DNA of 47,368 bases from Deltaproteobacteria bacterium (GTDB lineage: Bacteria > Desulfobacterota > DSM-4660 > Desulfatiglandales > Desulfatiglandaceae), in assembly GCA_019307945.1 (NCBI GenBank), contig JAFDIS010000032.1, positions 1-47,368 on the forward strand. Reading direction: 5' to 3'. Position 1 is the first letter of the stretch; every line of letters begins with the position of its first letter. The translations under genes were made by a program, and so were the position numbers. Below the pieces are notes generated by a model, which was given only the letters and a program-made list of their open reading frames with translations, did not search any database and was not told the DNA's origin. Below, in pieces: positions 32,837 through 41,870 of the stretch.

Positions 32837-33703
32837 ATGCTGGGACCGATCTCCCTTTTTCGCGTCTTTCGTCGCACGGGTCACAACTTTCTTCAGGACG
32901 AAGGATTCACCGTTGCATCGTCCATCGCCTTTTTCTTCCTCCTTTCCTTCGTCCCTTTCTCTTCCCTCTGCCTCCTCGTGTTCTCGACCATTCAGAAGAC
33001 ATTCTTCGCCGATTCCATATGGGGCGCCGAGGCGGTGCGGATGCTGGCCGAACAGGTCTCCCAGGCCTTTCCCTTTGTCTCGGAACGCTGGCTCAAGGCC
33101 CATGTCCTGAGGCCTCCCACGGGTTCGTTCCAGGTGATCAACCTCCTGCTCCTGCCCATCGTGAGCGGTTTCATCTTTCAGACACTGGAAAACGCCTACC
33201 GGAAGATCTTTCACCTCAAGCCGCGGCACCTCCTCTTCGGCCAAGCGGTTTATGCCCTGGGCAGCATCTTCCTCGTGGCCTTTCTCTTCGTGATCAACTT
33301 CGTCTGGATCATCCTGTCCACCGCGGCCCTCCAGGCCGGAAAGGCCCTGGGGCCTCACACCTACCTCGGGATGATTTACGAAACGCTGCGCCAGTGCATT
33401 ACCCCCGCCCGCGTGGAAGGGGTCAGCCTGCTGGTCCTGGTGGCCTTTCACCTGGTTTCGGTGAAGATCTTTCTGAATCTCCAGGTCAGACTACGCCACA
33501 GGCTATTGTGTGCCCTGGTGTTTGCCGTGGCATGGGGACTGGCACGCGTCGGGTACGGCTGGTACATTACCCATGTGGCCCGCATAAATTTCCTTTACGG
33601 CTCCCTGAGCTCCCTGGTGGTGGTGCTCCTGTGGGTCTATTATTCATCCCTCGCCTTGCTGTTCAGCGTGGAGATGCTTTACGTGCTTCACACGAGCAGA
33701 TGA
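32837..33703 (+). CDS. YihY/BrkB-family inner-membrane protein
   Basis: 288 aa with about six transmembrane segments. The N-terminal SLFRVFRRTGHNFLQDEGFT, then VASSIAFFFLLSFVPFSSLC match the YihY/UPF0761 start (the GxxxAAALAYYxLLALxP pattern). The C-terminal block FLYGSLSSLVVVLLWVYYSS is the most conserved element. The function of the family is not settled. I use the ATG at 32837; an in-frame GTG at 32828 is possible, and GGGGTGG lies upstream. The preceding 190 nt hold no obvious gene. It is convergent with the nucleotidyltransferase-like gene at 33713, with only 9 nt between the stops. Confidence 0.88.
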   Translation: MLGPISLFRVFRRTGHNFLQDEGFTVASSIAFFFLLSFVPFSSLCLLVFSTIQKTFFADSIWGAEAVRMLAEQVSQAFPFVSERWLKAHVLRPPTGSFQVINLLLLPIVSGFIFQTLENAYRKIFHLKPRHLLFGQAVYALGSIFLVAFLFVINFVWIILSTAALQAGKALGPHTYLGMIYETLRQCITPARVEGVSLLVLVAFHLVSVKIFLNLQVRLRHRLLCALVFAVAWGLARVGYGWYITHVARINFLYGSLSSLVVVLLWVYYSSLALLFSVEMLYVLHTSR

Positions 33704-33712
33704 AAAGGCCTC

Positions 33713-34627
33713 TCACTCGAATTCTTCCGACTCCTCCGTGGGGAAAAACAGGAACAGTTTTTCCTCCCGGGCTCTCATCGGGTCCTCCTCCAGGAGATAC
33801 TCCTCCGCCAGGCGGCGAAAAGCGCGGGCCCGGGCCTCCAGTTCCCGAAGTTTGTCTCTGACCCCGGCTTCCCGCAGCAGCGCTTTTACCCGGTGAAAGA
33901 TCTCCTCGCTTCCATGCAGAAGAGTGCCCTCGTCAAGGATCTTGCAGGCCACCATATGCCTGAAAGTGTCAAAACGTACCTGTTCCCGGACCCGGGCCTC
34001 CCGCTTGACTACATAGTCGATCTCCTCGCGGATGTGGGGTGTTACCAGGAGCCGGTATTTTTCCGCATAGATCGCCTCATCCAGGCGACGGACCAGGGAT
34101 TCGGGGGCGCGGTCATCCACCACCACCACCACATCCATGTCCGACCCGCTCACCAGCTTTCCCGTGCTTCTTTCGGGACGGGGCACGTCGTGGGCCATCT
34201 CGAAGACGATGTCCCCGGCAATGATGAAACAGGCATGCTCGCCAACAGACTCCTCGGTGTCCAGACTGCTCGCCAGGGCCGAAACGGTCCGGTACGCCAG
34301 GTCCAGTTTGGCCCTGCTGACCTCCCGAATATGCGCGAGAAGGGCCCTGCACCGAGTCTGGAGCCCCTCTTCGTCCCCCCGGAGACCGGCCACCGTGTAG
34401 GTCAGAAATTCCCGCAGGATGGAAGGCGAAAGCCTTCCGTAACCCTCCACGCGCCGATCGAGCCGAAGGTAGCGGGTGCCGATTCGTTGAAGGACCACCC
34501 GCCGTGAGCCCCGGCAGGCCCGCCAAAGCACCAGGCCGTCGACCTCGAGACGTGCCAGGAGCTCCGCGCCCGTCATGGGGCCTTGTTCCTCGATCACCCG
34601 GATGATTTTCTCTTCCATGGCACGCAT
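33713..34627 (-). CDS. Nucleotidyltransferase-fold protein with N-terminal winged-helix-like domain
   Basis: 304 aa. Residues 1-75 look like a winged helix (IIRVIEEQGPMTGAELLARL, then VDGLVLWRACRGSRRVVLQR). The middle (about 125-175) has an NTase-like active-site segment, FEMAHDVPRPERSTGKLVSG followed by SDMDVVVVVDD, where the G-S-x-x-D-x-D pattern gives the metal-binding acidic pair. The last third is helical and charged. No family name can be given. The start is uncertain between the ATG at 34627 and the one at 34618; no strong ribosome-binding site precedes either. It is divergent from thiL across 200 nt. Confidence 0.72.
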   Translation of the reverse strand: MRAMEEKIIRVIEEQGPMTGAELLARLEVDGLVLWRACRGSRRVVLQRIGTRYLRLDRRVEGYGRLSPSILREFLTYTVAGLRGDEEGLQTRCRALLAHIREVSRAKLDLAYRTVSALASSLDTEESVGEHACFIIAGDIVFEMAHDVPRPERSTGKLVSGSDMDVVVVVDDRAPESLVRRLDEAIYAEKYRLLVTPHIREEIDYVVKREARVREQVRFDTFRHMVACKILDEGTLLHGSEEIFHRVKALLREAGVRDKLRELEARARAFRRLAEEYLLEEDPMRAREEKLFLFFPTEESEEFE

Positions 34628-34707
34628 ACGGCATTGTTATCGGATACGGATTCGGATTCCGCAAATATTCTTTTGCATCCCCCTGAAAAATCCACTTTAA
34701 TACCAGG

Positions 34708-34721
34708 GGCAATCCTTTGCC
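34708..34721. promoter_or_regulatory. GGCAA-N4-TTGCC palindrome upstream of thiL
   Basis: GGCAA, TCCT, TTGCC. Almost the same 14-mer with A on the right flank occurs at 28662-28675 (spacer TCTT). TTGCCA could also be a -35 element with TATGAT 15 nt on. The spacing of GG and GC partly resembles a sigma54 -24/-12 site, but the match is poor at other positions. Likely an operator or promoter element, unproven. Confidence 0.35.
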
Positions 34722-34828
34722 AAGTCCGCCGACTATATATGATCTCCATGCCGGGAGATGGAATTGAGGAGAGCGAGACCCTGAAACATGGGCCGCCGGG
34801 GCGAGCGGCCGGGCGAAGAGGGGGCCAA

Positions 34829-35833
34829 ATGAAAATCCGTGATATGGGGGAGTTCCAGTTCATCCGGTCCATTGCCGAAGGCTGTCACTTTTCAACCCAG
34901 GACCTGATCCGGGGCATCGGAGACGACTGCGCCGTGATCGGTCCTTACGGTGAGCGGGTCCTCCTCGTGACCACCGATCAACTGCTGGAGGGGGTCCACT
35001 TCCTGGGCGGCCATGTCCCACACGAACAACTTGGACAAAAGGCGGTTGCGGTCAACCTGAGCGACGTGGCCGCCATGGGGGGAGAGCCCAGGCATCTATT
35101 CTTGTCCCTGGCCATTCCGGAAAATTCCCGCGTGGAGGAACTTCACGCCTTTTACCGCGGGGTCAAGGCCATGTGCCGCCACTACGGTGTAAATCTCCTC
35201 GGGGGGGACACATCCCGGTCCTTGGGGGGGCTCCTGATCAATGTCACGGTCATCGGTCAGGGCCTTGAGGAGGAAATCCTTTACAGGGACGGGGCAAGGC
35301 CCGGCGACCGAATCTACGTGACCGGCACCCTCGGAGATTCCGCAGGAGGCCTTCGGCTCCACACGGGCAGGTGGCAGGCGGAAGAGCCCGAAGCATCGTT
35401 CCTCAAGGCTGCTCATCACCGGCCGGTGCCCTTCGTGGAGGCAGGCCGGTTCATCGCCCGATCCAGGGCCGCCACGGCCATGATCGACCTGAGTGACGGG
35501 GTCGCCTCGGACCTGGGGCACGTCTGCGAGGCCAGCGGCGTGGGAGCCCGGATCCTCTACGACAACCTTCCCGTGAGCGACGAATTGAGAAAAATAGCCG
35601 AGGCCAACGGGGAGGACGCCAAGTCCCTGGCTCTGAGGGGCGGCGAAGACTACCGGCTCCTTTTCACCGTGCCCCTGGAAAGGGCCCAGGACTTCCAGGT
35701 CCGCTTCGAACGGGAAGGGCCTTGCGAGATCTTCCTGATCGGCACAGTGACCGAAGAGCCCGGCATCCGCGTGGTCCGGAAAGGGGGAGAGGAAGAACCG
35801 CTGAGCGCACGCGGGTTCGACCATTTCGGTTAA
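34829..35833 (+). CDS. thiL: Thiamine-monophosphate kinase ThiL
   Basis: 334 aa. It phosphorylates thiamine monophosphate to thiamine diphosphate with ATP. Motifs: MGEFQFIRSIAEGCHFSTQD at the start; IGDDCAVIGPYG (ATP- and Mg-binding aspartates); TTDQLLEGVHFLGGHVPHEQ and LGQKAVAVNLSDVAAMGGEP, the central AIR-synthase-like block; then LLGGDTSRSLGGLLINVTVI and AMIDLSDGVASDL. The in-frame upstream extension to 34583 is non-coding; the ATG at 34829 gives the expected N-terminus. GAAGAGGGGG lies a few nt upstream. No TPP riboswitch-like sequence is visible before it. Confidence 0.96.
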   Translation: MKIRDMGEFQFIRSIAEGCHFSTQDLIRGIGDDCAVIGPYGERVLLVTTDQLLEGVHFLGGHVPHEQLGQKAVAVNLSDVAAMGGEPRHLFLSLAIPENSRVEELHAFYRGVKAMCRHYGVNLLGGDTSRSLGGLLINVTVIGQGLEEEILYRDGARPGDRIYVTGTLGDSAGGLRLHTGRWQAEEPEASFLKAAHHRPVPFVEAGRFIARSRAATAMIDLSDGVASDLGHVCEASGVGARILYDNLPVSDELRKIAEANGEDAKSLALRGGEDYRLLFTVPLERAQDFQVRFEREGPCEIFLIGTVTEEPGIRVVRKGGEEEPLSARGFDHFG

Positions 35834-36044
35834 AACGGCGCACGGGGGGGGCGTGTAACCGACCGGGGAACCTCCCGCGCCCCGGGGCTCCAAGACCAAC
35901 CTTCCTAAAAGGCGCTCTTGATTTTTCCTTCCAGTTCCGGACGAAGACCCCTGACCAACGCCATCACTACATCGGTAATTCTCAGCCCCTACACAGGATT
36001 CCCCATGCCGTTTGCAGACCGAAAAGCGCTTCGAGTGTCTGGAA

Positions 36045-36973
36045 CTATGCTTTCTTGCCCTTGAGTGCGCCGAGGCCCGCCTCGATTTCCCTGAGAAATT
36101 CCGGATCGGATGTGCACCTTTTCAGGACCATCTGCCCGGGACTTCGTCCCTGACGAAGGCTTCCACTCTTTCATCCACCAGCCCCTTGAGCCTGAGGGCC
36201 TCATCCATGGTGATCTTCCTAATCCCCAGGTGAAGTCTCAAAAAGTCCTTGAATGCAGGGGGCAAATCCAAACGGTGCGAGTAAGAACGGCCGTCGGCAT
36301 GGGAGGCAAGCCTCTCACTCAGCACTTTGAGCTTGGTGCAAAGGGTTTCGAACCGCTCCCGAAACCCCGGCCTTTTCAAAGGCCCCGGACCCTCTTTGAC
36401 ACACCCTTCAAGGAGATAGGCATGGGCCCTGGGAGAGAGGGCTGTCCGGAAAAAAGGAAACGCCTCATAAAACGCCCCGGGGCCCCGAGCCTCCCCCCCG
36501 CAATGGAATGCCAGCCGGTTCCAGAGCCCCGGCCCCCATCCCAAGAGGCCGAAGACAGGGTTTTTCGCCCTGCTCGAATAGGAAAAGCTGTCAAGCCCTT
36601 CTGCAAGGGAAAGGAGCCAGGCCTTTGCGCCTTCATCCAAGAGCTGAAAGGCCCGGGCCTCGGGGCAGGTCTCTCTCCGGCACTTTTGACCGTACTCCAC
36701 CCGGTGCCTCAAGTCCCGACCCCCGTTCTGTAAGGGGTGGAGGAGGCAGCCCACCCGCCGATATTCAGGGTCCAGGTAACCCAGGGCCCAACAACTGAAC
36801 CCTGTTATAGGGGCGGGCCCCGTCTCTCCCCGGGCAAAGGCCTTCGTGTTTTCCCGAAGCATCCGCTTCACTATGGCCTCATACAGGATATGCTCGTATC
36901 CCGCCGGGCGGATGGGCGGGCAGCAGGCAAAACAGCTCTTTTCGCGGTCGGGCGCGCAAAGGGTTACGCTCAT
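36045..36973 (-). CDS. Conserved cysteine-rich protein of unknown function, probably frameshifted near its 3' end
   Basis: The first frame (36122-36973) encodes 283 aa: CAPDREKSCFACCPPIRPAG, then NTKAFARGETGPAPITGFSC and ECGxC-like cysteines in YGQKCRRETCPEARAFQLL, suggesting an iron-sulfur or metal-binding protein. It stops at GRWS. A second frame immediately downstream, readable from about 36135 to a TAG at 36045-36047, encodes QMVLKRCTSDPEFLREIEAG and LGALKGKKA, a natural-looking C-terminus. One missing G in the run CCCGGG near 36135 would join them as DEVPGQMVLKRC. It starts inside the CNNM gene stop (ATGA). I do not recognise the family. The frameshift may be a sequencing error. Confidence 0.65.
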
Positions 36974-38022
36974 GAAGAAGTATCCCCCGTCCCGGGCCGC
37001 AGAGTCAGTGCCTTCCTTCTCATGCGGGCAAGCTCCCGCTTGTCGGTCACCTGGTCCGATTCATCCACTATCTCCCGACCCAGGATCTCCTCCAGGATGT
37101 CTTCCAGGGTCACCAGACCGGACAGACCACCATATTCGTCGATCACCACGAAAAGGTGCTGTCGTTTTTCCAGGAACTCTATGAGCACCTGGTTGAGGCG
37201 GGCGGTCTCCACGACGAAATTCACCGGCCTGCTCAGCTCCGAGAGCTTGTTTTCGCCCTTTCCCTCTGAAAGGGAAATGAAGAGATCCCGTGTAAGGACC
37301 ACGCCCACCACGTCCTCCTGGTCCCGGTCGTAGACCGGGAACCGGCTGTGCTCCCAGCGCTCCGTGGCGCGGCTCGCCTCCTTCAGCGTCATATGCTCGC
37401 TCAGGGAAAAAATCACGGTACGGGGGGTCATGACGTCCTTGACCGTCTTGTTCTGCAGCGAGAGGATGTTTTCAATGACCCGTTCCTGGAAAAACTTGAT
37501 GCTCCCGCTTCGAAAGCTCAAACGCGCCATGACCCGGAGCTCTTCGGCTGTCACCGGGTCTGAGGTCCGGCCCGGGGCCACGAGGCGCGTGACCTGAGCC
37601 GTCAGCCACGCCACGGGACGCATGACCCAGACCAGTCCCTGGAGGGGATAGGCCACGAAGGGGACCAGGGCCTTGCTGTAGGCCACCCCGGCCGTCTTGG
37701 GGATGATTTCCGAAAACAGGAGGATCGCCAGGGTGAACGCGGCTGAAAAGTAGGGCAGCCAGTTCCCGCCGAACACCTCGCCCGCCGCGGCCCCCGCCAC
37801 CGCCGCCCCGGCCGTGTTGGCGATGGTATTGAGCGAAAGTATGGCAGCAATGGGCTTTTCCACGTCTTCCCGCAGTTTCTTGAAGATCTTTGCAGCCGAT
37901 TTTCCGGCCAGAGCCGCCGATTCGATGCTCCTTCGCGGCACCGAATAGAGCACCGCCTCGAAAAGCGAGCACCCTGCCGAAATCACGATGGCGAAACCCA
38001 CGGCCAATGCGAGTGTTGTCAT
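36970..38022 (-). CDS. CNNM/CorB-type membrane protein with CBS pair
   Basis: 350 aa. The N-terminal CNNM (DUF21) domain (about 1-180) has hydrophobic helices and the conserved segments SIESAALAGKSAAKIFKKLR and LFSEIIPKTAGVAYSKALVP (EIxPK motif). The CBS-domain pair follows (about 195-325): VKDVMTPRTVIFSLSEHMTL, SRFPVYDRDQEDVVGVVLTR and LFVVIDEYGGLSGLVTLEDI. The C-terminal CorC/HlyC-type domain of longer homologues is absent. The family includes Mg/Na and other cation transporters or efflux regulators. The start ATG overlaps the mobA stop. A role in magnesium or cobalt homeostasis is inferred from the family. Confidence 0.9.
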   Translation of the reverse strand: MTTLALAVGFAIVISAGCSLFEAVLYSVPRRSIESAALAGKSAAKIFKKLREDVEKPIAAILSLNTIANTAGAAVAGAAAGEVFGGNWLPYFSAAFTLAILLFSEIIPKTAGVAYSKALVPFVAYPLQGLVWVMRPVAWLTAQVTRLVAPGRTSDPVTAEELRVMARLSFRSGSIKFFQERVIENILSLQNKTVKDVMTPRTVIFSLSEHMTLKEASRATERWEHSRFPVYDRDQEDVVGVVLTRDLFISLSEGKGENKLSELSRPVNFVVETARLNQVLIEFLEKRQHLFVVIDEYGGLSGLVTLEDILEEILGREIVDESDQVTDKRELARMRRKALTLRPGTGDTSS

Positions 38023-38645
38023 GGCTTTTTCAACCTCTCGAGTTCTTCGGGTCGGTTGATGTTCAAAAAGGAGTCCAGGTGCGGATCCAGAAGGCGGATC
38101 TCCTCCTCTTCCACGTAGCGGACCGAAACCCGGTCGTAGAGCCTTATGACCTGGTATCGTCTCCGGTCGATGAGGGCCCGAACCGGCTTCAGGCAGGCCC
38201 GGGTGTAAAGGGCGTGCAGGGCGTCCATGTATCCCCCGATCCGCGGCACCACGGCGTCGAAATCCCCCCGTGCTTCCACCATGTAGCCGATCAGTTTCGG
38301 GTTGAGGCGCGGCATGTCGCAGGCCACGAAGAAACCCGCCTCCCGGTCCAGGACGCTAAGAGCCGTGTAGATCCCTCCAATCGGCCCCAGCCCCGGGATC
38401 AGGTCCCGGTGCATGGGCAGGCCCAGGTGGGCATATTCGTTCGGTGTGTTGGTGATCAGGAGAATTTCCGGGAAAAGGGGGCGCAGGACACCGATGACAC
38501 GTTCGATGAGGGGAACCCCGTGCAGCCGAACGAAGGCCTTGTTCCGGCCGTAGCGTGTGCTCCGGCCGCCTGCCAGGATCACCCCGACAACGTCCCGGTA
38601 CCGGGGGGCGGCCCTATGATCCGGTGGGGTCGACACGGCGCACAT
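38019..38645 (-). CDS. mobA: Molybdenum cofactor guanylyltransferase MobA
   Basis: 208 aa. It transfers GMP to molybdopterin to make MGD for formate dehydrogenases and related enzymes. The nucleotidyltransferase signature GVILAGGRSTRYGRNKAFVR lies near residue 21, LGPIGGIYTALSVLDREAGF near residue 85 and the metal-site segment FVACDMPRLNPKLI just after it. The N-terminal 20 residues are extra, and the ATG at 38645 overlaps the fdhD 3' end by 32 bp; a GTG at 38636 could be used instead. It is adjacent to fdhD, so the pair supplies cofactor maturation. Confidence 0.93.
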   Translation of the reverse strand: MCAVSTPPDHRAAPRYRDVVGVILAGGRSTRYGRNKAFVRLHGVPLIERVIGVLRPLFPEILLITNTPNEYAHLGLPMHRDLIPGLGPIGGIYTALSVLDREAGFFVACDMPRLNPKLIGYMVEARGDFDAVVPRIGGYMDALHALYTRACLKPVRALIDRRRYQVIRLYDRVSVRYVEEEEIRLLDPHLDSFLNINRPEELERLKKP

Positions 38646-39438
38646 GACTGTAAATGCGGTTTGAATCCTTTGCCATATCTATCAGGGTCACATTGTAGAA
38701 CTTGGCTGCCTCCACGGCCCTGGAGGTGGGTCGCGACAGGGCCACGAAAACCGGGAAACCGGCCTTCACCGTCTTGAGGATCATCTCCAGACTGGCCCGC
38801 CCGCTTGAGAGCAACAACTTGTCCTCCCGGGGGACTCCTTCCAGCAGGGCCGCGCCTATCACCTTGTCGAGGGCGTTGTGCCGGCCCATGTCTTCACTGC
38901 GCAGGACCGGGGCGCCGTGCTTGTCGAAGACCACTGCCGCATGAGCACCGCCCGTCCTCTCGTAGAGGGGCTGAAGCCGCGAGAGCTTTTCCGGCAGGGT
39001 CAGGATGACCTCCATGGAGAATCTTTGCCTGCTCTTGACCCGGCCCAGGCCCTCGGCCAGGTTGTCGAAGCCGTCCCTGCCGCAAATTCCGCAAGAGGAA
39101 TAAGAAGATCTTCCCGCCTCCGCCACTCCTCCCAGCCGTTCCGTCCAGCCTGAAATTCTTACGTTCGCTTCCAGGATTTCGTCCCCGCCCGGGCGCGGGC
39201 AGGCCTTGAGGTCGAATCGATCCACCTGGGAGACATCCCGCACGAAGCCTTCGGTGAAAAGAAAGCCGAACACCAATTCCCTGATCATCCCGGGCGTACA
39301 CATGATAAGAATCCGCCTCGTATCGTTGATCACGATCTCCAGGGGGGCCTCCAGGACGAGCACGGTTTCAAGCGGAAGGGTACGTCCTTCCGTGTAAATG
39401 AAAGATCGAATTCGATCGTGCATTTTCCGTTTGTTCAT
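38614..39438 (-). CDS. fdhD: Formate dehydrogenase accessory sulfurtransferase FdhD
   Basis: 274 aa. It passes sulfur from a cysteine desulfurase to the bis-MGD cofactor so that formate dehydrogenase becomes active. The loop SSYSSCGICGRDGFDNL carries the CxxC cysteines. LYERTGGAHAAVVFDKHGAP and LRSEDMGRHNALDKVIGAAL, followed by LSSGRASLEMILKTVKAGFP, are the conserved core. It forms a unit with mobA and the CNNM gene downstream. The start is ATG 39438 (Met-6 at 39423 is possible). The substrate formate dehydrogenase, commonly a selenoenzyme, is not in the window. Confidence 0.95.
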   Translation of the reverse strand: MNKRKMHDRIRSFIYTEGRTLPLETVLVLEAPLEIVINDTRRILIMCTPGMIRELVFGFLFTEGFVRDVSQVDRFDLKACPRPGGDEILEANVRISGWTERLGGVAEAGRSSYSSCGICGRDGFDNLAEGLGRVKSRQRFSMEVILTLPEKLSRLQPLYERTGGAHAAVVFDKHGAPVLRSEDMGRHNALDKVIGAALLEGVPREDKLLLSSGRASLEMILKTVKAGFPVFVALSRPTSRAVEAAKFYNVTLIDMAKDSNRIYSHVRRVDPTGS

Positions 39439-39571
39439 GGGTTCGGGTCCCGGCTCTCCCGGTATGGTTTTGCGGCCGCGGTCAGAGGTGGTGGGCTCCG
39501 TCAGGGCCCTTATTCCAAGGCCGCCGGGGTGGCGTTCACGCCGGGGATCCGGGGATCTTCCGTATTATCTG

Positions 39572-39600
39572 TTGACATCACTTTACAAAATTTACAAAAT
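39572..39600 (+). promoter_or_regulatory. Sigma70-like promoter before infA
   Basis: TTGACA at 39572-39577, a 17-nt spacer, then CAAAAT at 39595-39600. The region includes two TTTACAAAA repeats. Transcription would start about 75 nt upstream of the IF-1 start. Confidence 0.5.
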
Positions 39601-39682
39601 GATAGGTGTAATCATCAGAAATTGCAATTGCCTATCTGTTTCGTAGATATCCCTTTAGCCTTTAACCGGAAAGAGGAGAATC

Positions 39683-39898
39683 TTGGCACGAGACGATCTC
39701 ATTCAACTGGAAGGGGTGGTCACCCGGGTCCTGGGCGGTGGAACCATGGAAATCGAATGTGACAACGACATCACCGTGCGGGCGGTCCTGTCGGGCCGCA
39801 TGAAGAAAAACCGCATCCGGGTCATGGTGGGAGACCGTGTCCAGGTCAGCGTGTCTCCCTATGATACGACCCACGGTCTCATCACCTATCGCCTCTGA
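39683..39898 (+). CDS. infA: Translation initiation factor IF-1
   Basis: 71 aa S1-like OB-fold protein that occupies the ribosomal A site during initiation. The sequence is characteristic: DDLIQLEGVVTRVLGGGTME, then VRAVLSGRMKKNRIRVMVGD and SPYDTTHGLITYRL. The start codon is TTG at 39683-39685, with AAGAGGAGAAT just upstream. IF-1 starting at TTG rather than ATG is uncommon but the ribosome-binding site is strong. It is followed 38 nt later by the MEMO-family gene on the same strand. Confidence 0.96.
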   Translation: MARDDLIQLEGVVTRVLGGGTMEIECDNDITVRAVLSGRMKKNRIRVMVGDRVQVSVSPYDTTHGLITYRL

Positions 39899-39935
39899 GG
39901 ACCTCTCCCGCCCTTCTCCATCACGCTGGGACAAC

Positions 39936-41216
39936 ATGGTCGAAATCCATCCCCGCCTGCGTCGAGACCTGGAATTCATTCCCGTTCTGCAGGGGTCCAA
40001 TCAGTTCGTCCTGATTCGGGATCCGCTGGGGCTGGTCCCCGAAGGACGGGCGCTTCCCGCGCCGCTTTACTCCCTGGCGATCCTCTTGGATGGTAGTCGC
40101 TCCCTCCGGGACGTCCAGATGCTCCTCATGCGCCAACAGGGCGGAACGCTGGTATCTCTGGACCAGGTGGAATCCCTCCTGGGCGAACTGGAATCGGCCT
40201 TCATCCTCGACTCAGAGGCCTTCCGCCGCGAGGAGGCGCGTATTATCAGGGAATTTTCCGAACTCTCCGTACGCCCGTGCTCCCATTGTGGTGCAAGCTA
40301 CCCGAAGGAGCCCTCCGCGCTATCGGATATGCTGTCGGGGATCATGGCGGGCGCGGATTTTTCAGAGGCCGACACCCAGACACCCCTGGCCCTCGTAGCT
40401 CCGCACATCGACATCTCGGTCGGTGCCAAGGCCTATGCACGCGCCTATGGCCTGCTCAAGGGGGCAACGCCCTCCCGGGTCCTGATCATGGGGGTGGGCC
40501 ACCAGATGCGGGATGCACTCTTTTCCCTCACCGAGAAGGACTTCGAGACCCCGCTGGGCACCGTAGTCTGCGATCGGGAGTTGGTCCGGGAGCTCAGAGA
40601 GGCAGGAGGCCCCCTAGTGGCGGCCCACGACTTTCATCATCGGGCCGAGCACTCCATCGAGTTTCAGGTGCTTTTTCTCCAACACCTACTGGGGGGCGGT
40701 ACCTTCCGCATCGTCCCGATCCTTTGCGGTCCGCTTCAGGCCACGCCTACCCCCTACAGCCGGGATGGGTTCCTGGAGCCGGCTCAAGGGTTTCTTTCCG
40801 TGCTTCGGGAAGTCCTGCGCAAGGACGGGCCCCGCACCCTGCCGGTGGCCGGGGTGGACTTGTGTCACGTAGGTCCCAAATTCGGTCACGAGGTTGCGGC
40901 GCAAAGCCTCGAGGAACACGCCCGGCATCACGACGAAACCCTGCTGGACGCCCTCTGCCGCTTGGACCCGGATGCCTTCTGGGCGGAATCGACCCGGGTG
41001 GAGGACCGCTTCAACGTGTGCGGGTTCGGGGCGCTGGCCTGCCTCCTGGAAGTCCTTCCCCCCTGCCGGGGCACACTGCTCCACTACGACATGTGGCACG
41101 AGGAAGCAACGCGATCCGCCGTGAGCTTCGCCGCATTGGGCTTTTCCGCGGACAGGAACCAGTCTCTTCCACCCTTCCGGCCGCCCTCGACCACGTCAAG
41201 GCCGGGCAAAAACTAA
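39936..41216 (+). CDS. MEMO-family (AmmeMemoRadiSam protein B) with N-terminal extension
   Basis: 426 aa. The C-terminal part (about 155-405) is the MEMO fold: [40 protein letters not shown] and [16 protein letters not shown], with candidate metal ligands H in PHID and H in EHSIE and DLCHVG. The N-terminal 150 residues are extra and look like a PqqD-like/winged-helix region ([20 protein letters not shown]), followed by a CSHCG knuckle. The family is related to extradiol dioxygenases and is often genomically linked to AMMECR1 and a radical SAM protein, with unknown exact function. The ATG at 39936 matches the natural start. The gene ends convergently with the epimerase gene, sharing 3-4 bp. 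Confidence 0.88.
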   Translation: MVEIHPRLRRDLEFIPVLQGSNQFVLIRDPLGLVPEGRALPAPLYSLAILLDGSRSLRDVQMLLMRQQGGTLVSLDQVESLLGELESAFILDSEAFRREEARIIREFSELSVRPCSHCGASYPKEPSALSDMLSGIMAGADFSEADTQTPLALVAPHIDISVGAKAYARAYGLLKGATPSRVLIMGVGHQMRDALFSLTEKDFETPLGTVVCDRELVRELREAGGPLVAAHDFHHRAEHSIEFQVLFLQHLLGGGTFRIVPILCGPLQATPTPYSRDGFLEPAQGFLSVLREVLRKDGPRTLPVAGVDLCHVGPKFGHEVAAQSLEEHARHHDETLLDALCRLDPDAFWAESTRVEDRFNVCGFGALACLLEVLPPCRGTLLHYDMWHEEATRSAVSFAALGFSADRNQSLPPFRPPSTTSRPGKN

Positions 41217-41617
41217 TCCCGTTCGCAGAGTTCCACCAGGACCCCATTGGTCTCTTTGGGGTGGATAAAGGCGATCCTGGCCCCGCCCGCCCCTTTCCGC
41301 GGGTGCTGATCTATGAGTCGGATTCCTTTTTCCTTCAATTCCTCGAGGGCCTCTTCTATGTTCTCCACCCTGAAAGCGATGTGCTGAATCCCTTCGCCTC
41401 GATTTTCGATGAACCGGGCTATAGGCCCGTCGGGCTCTGTTGATTCCAATAGTTCCACCTCACTGTCGGTAATGGGCAGGAATGCCACGCGGACTTTCTG
41501 CTCCGCCACCACCTCCTCTTCCTGCTTCGCTATCCCGAGGATGTCCGTGTAGAACTTAGCGGCCTGATTAAGGTCTTTCACGGCAACGCCGATGTGATCG
41601 ATGTGTTTTACCTTCAT
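41213..41617 (-). CDS. mce: Methylmalonyl-CoA epimerase
   Basis: 134 aa, vicinal-oxygen-chelate fold. It interconverts (R)- and (S)-methylmalonyl-CoA in propionate metabolism. Ligand segments are [20 protein letters not shown] (His), [20 protein letters not shown] (His) and VLVELCERD (Glu), typical of MCE. GGAGGCGATTTC precedes the ATG at 41615-41617, so the in-frame extension to 41719 is rejected. It fits an organism with a propionate or branched-chain pathway, consistent with the acyl-CoA dehydrogenase nearby. The methylmalonyl-CoA mutase is not in the window. Confidence 0.93.
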   Translation of the reverse strand: MKVKHIDHIGVAVKDLNQAAKFYTDILGIAKQEEEVVAEQKVRVAFLPITDSEVELLESTEPDGPIARFIENRGEGIQHIAFRVENIEEALEELKEKGIRLIDQHPRKGAGGARIAFIHPKETNGVLVELCERD

Positions 41618-41870
41618 GAAATCGCCTCCCATTCTTGGAATGTGCCTGCGTGGAAACGCTGCGCCATGGGCCCGGCTCGAGGTGCCCGTCACCGGTTTAC
41701 AAGCGCACCTTCCATGCATATATTATTCGTCATGACGCCCATGGACCCCGTCTCCCGGAGGGAAGAAATCCGCCCGCCCGGCACGAGCGAGCCTGGGCGG
41801 CACCAGGGTTGGGGCCCTGAAAAATTGAAATTCTATCACAACACGGGATTGGTTGCCAGAAGGTTTGCCC

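Noticed and set aside
36045-36140. The TGA ending the 36122 ORF read as selenocysteine
   Set aside because: No SECIS-like loop follows, and the downstream tail is in a different frame, which points to a frameshift.
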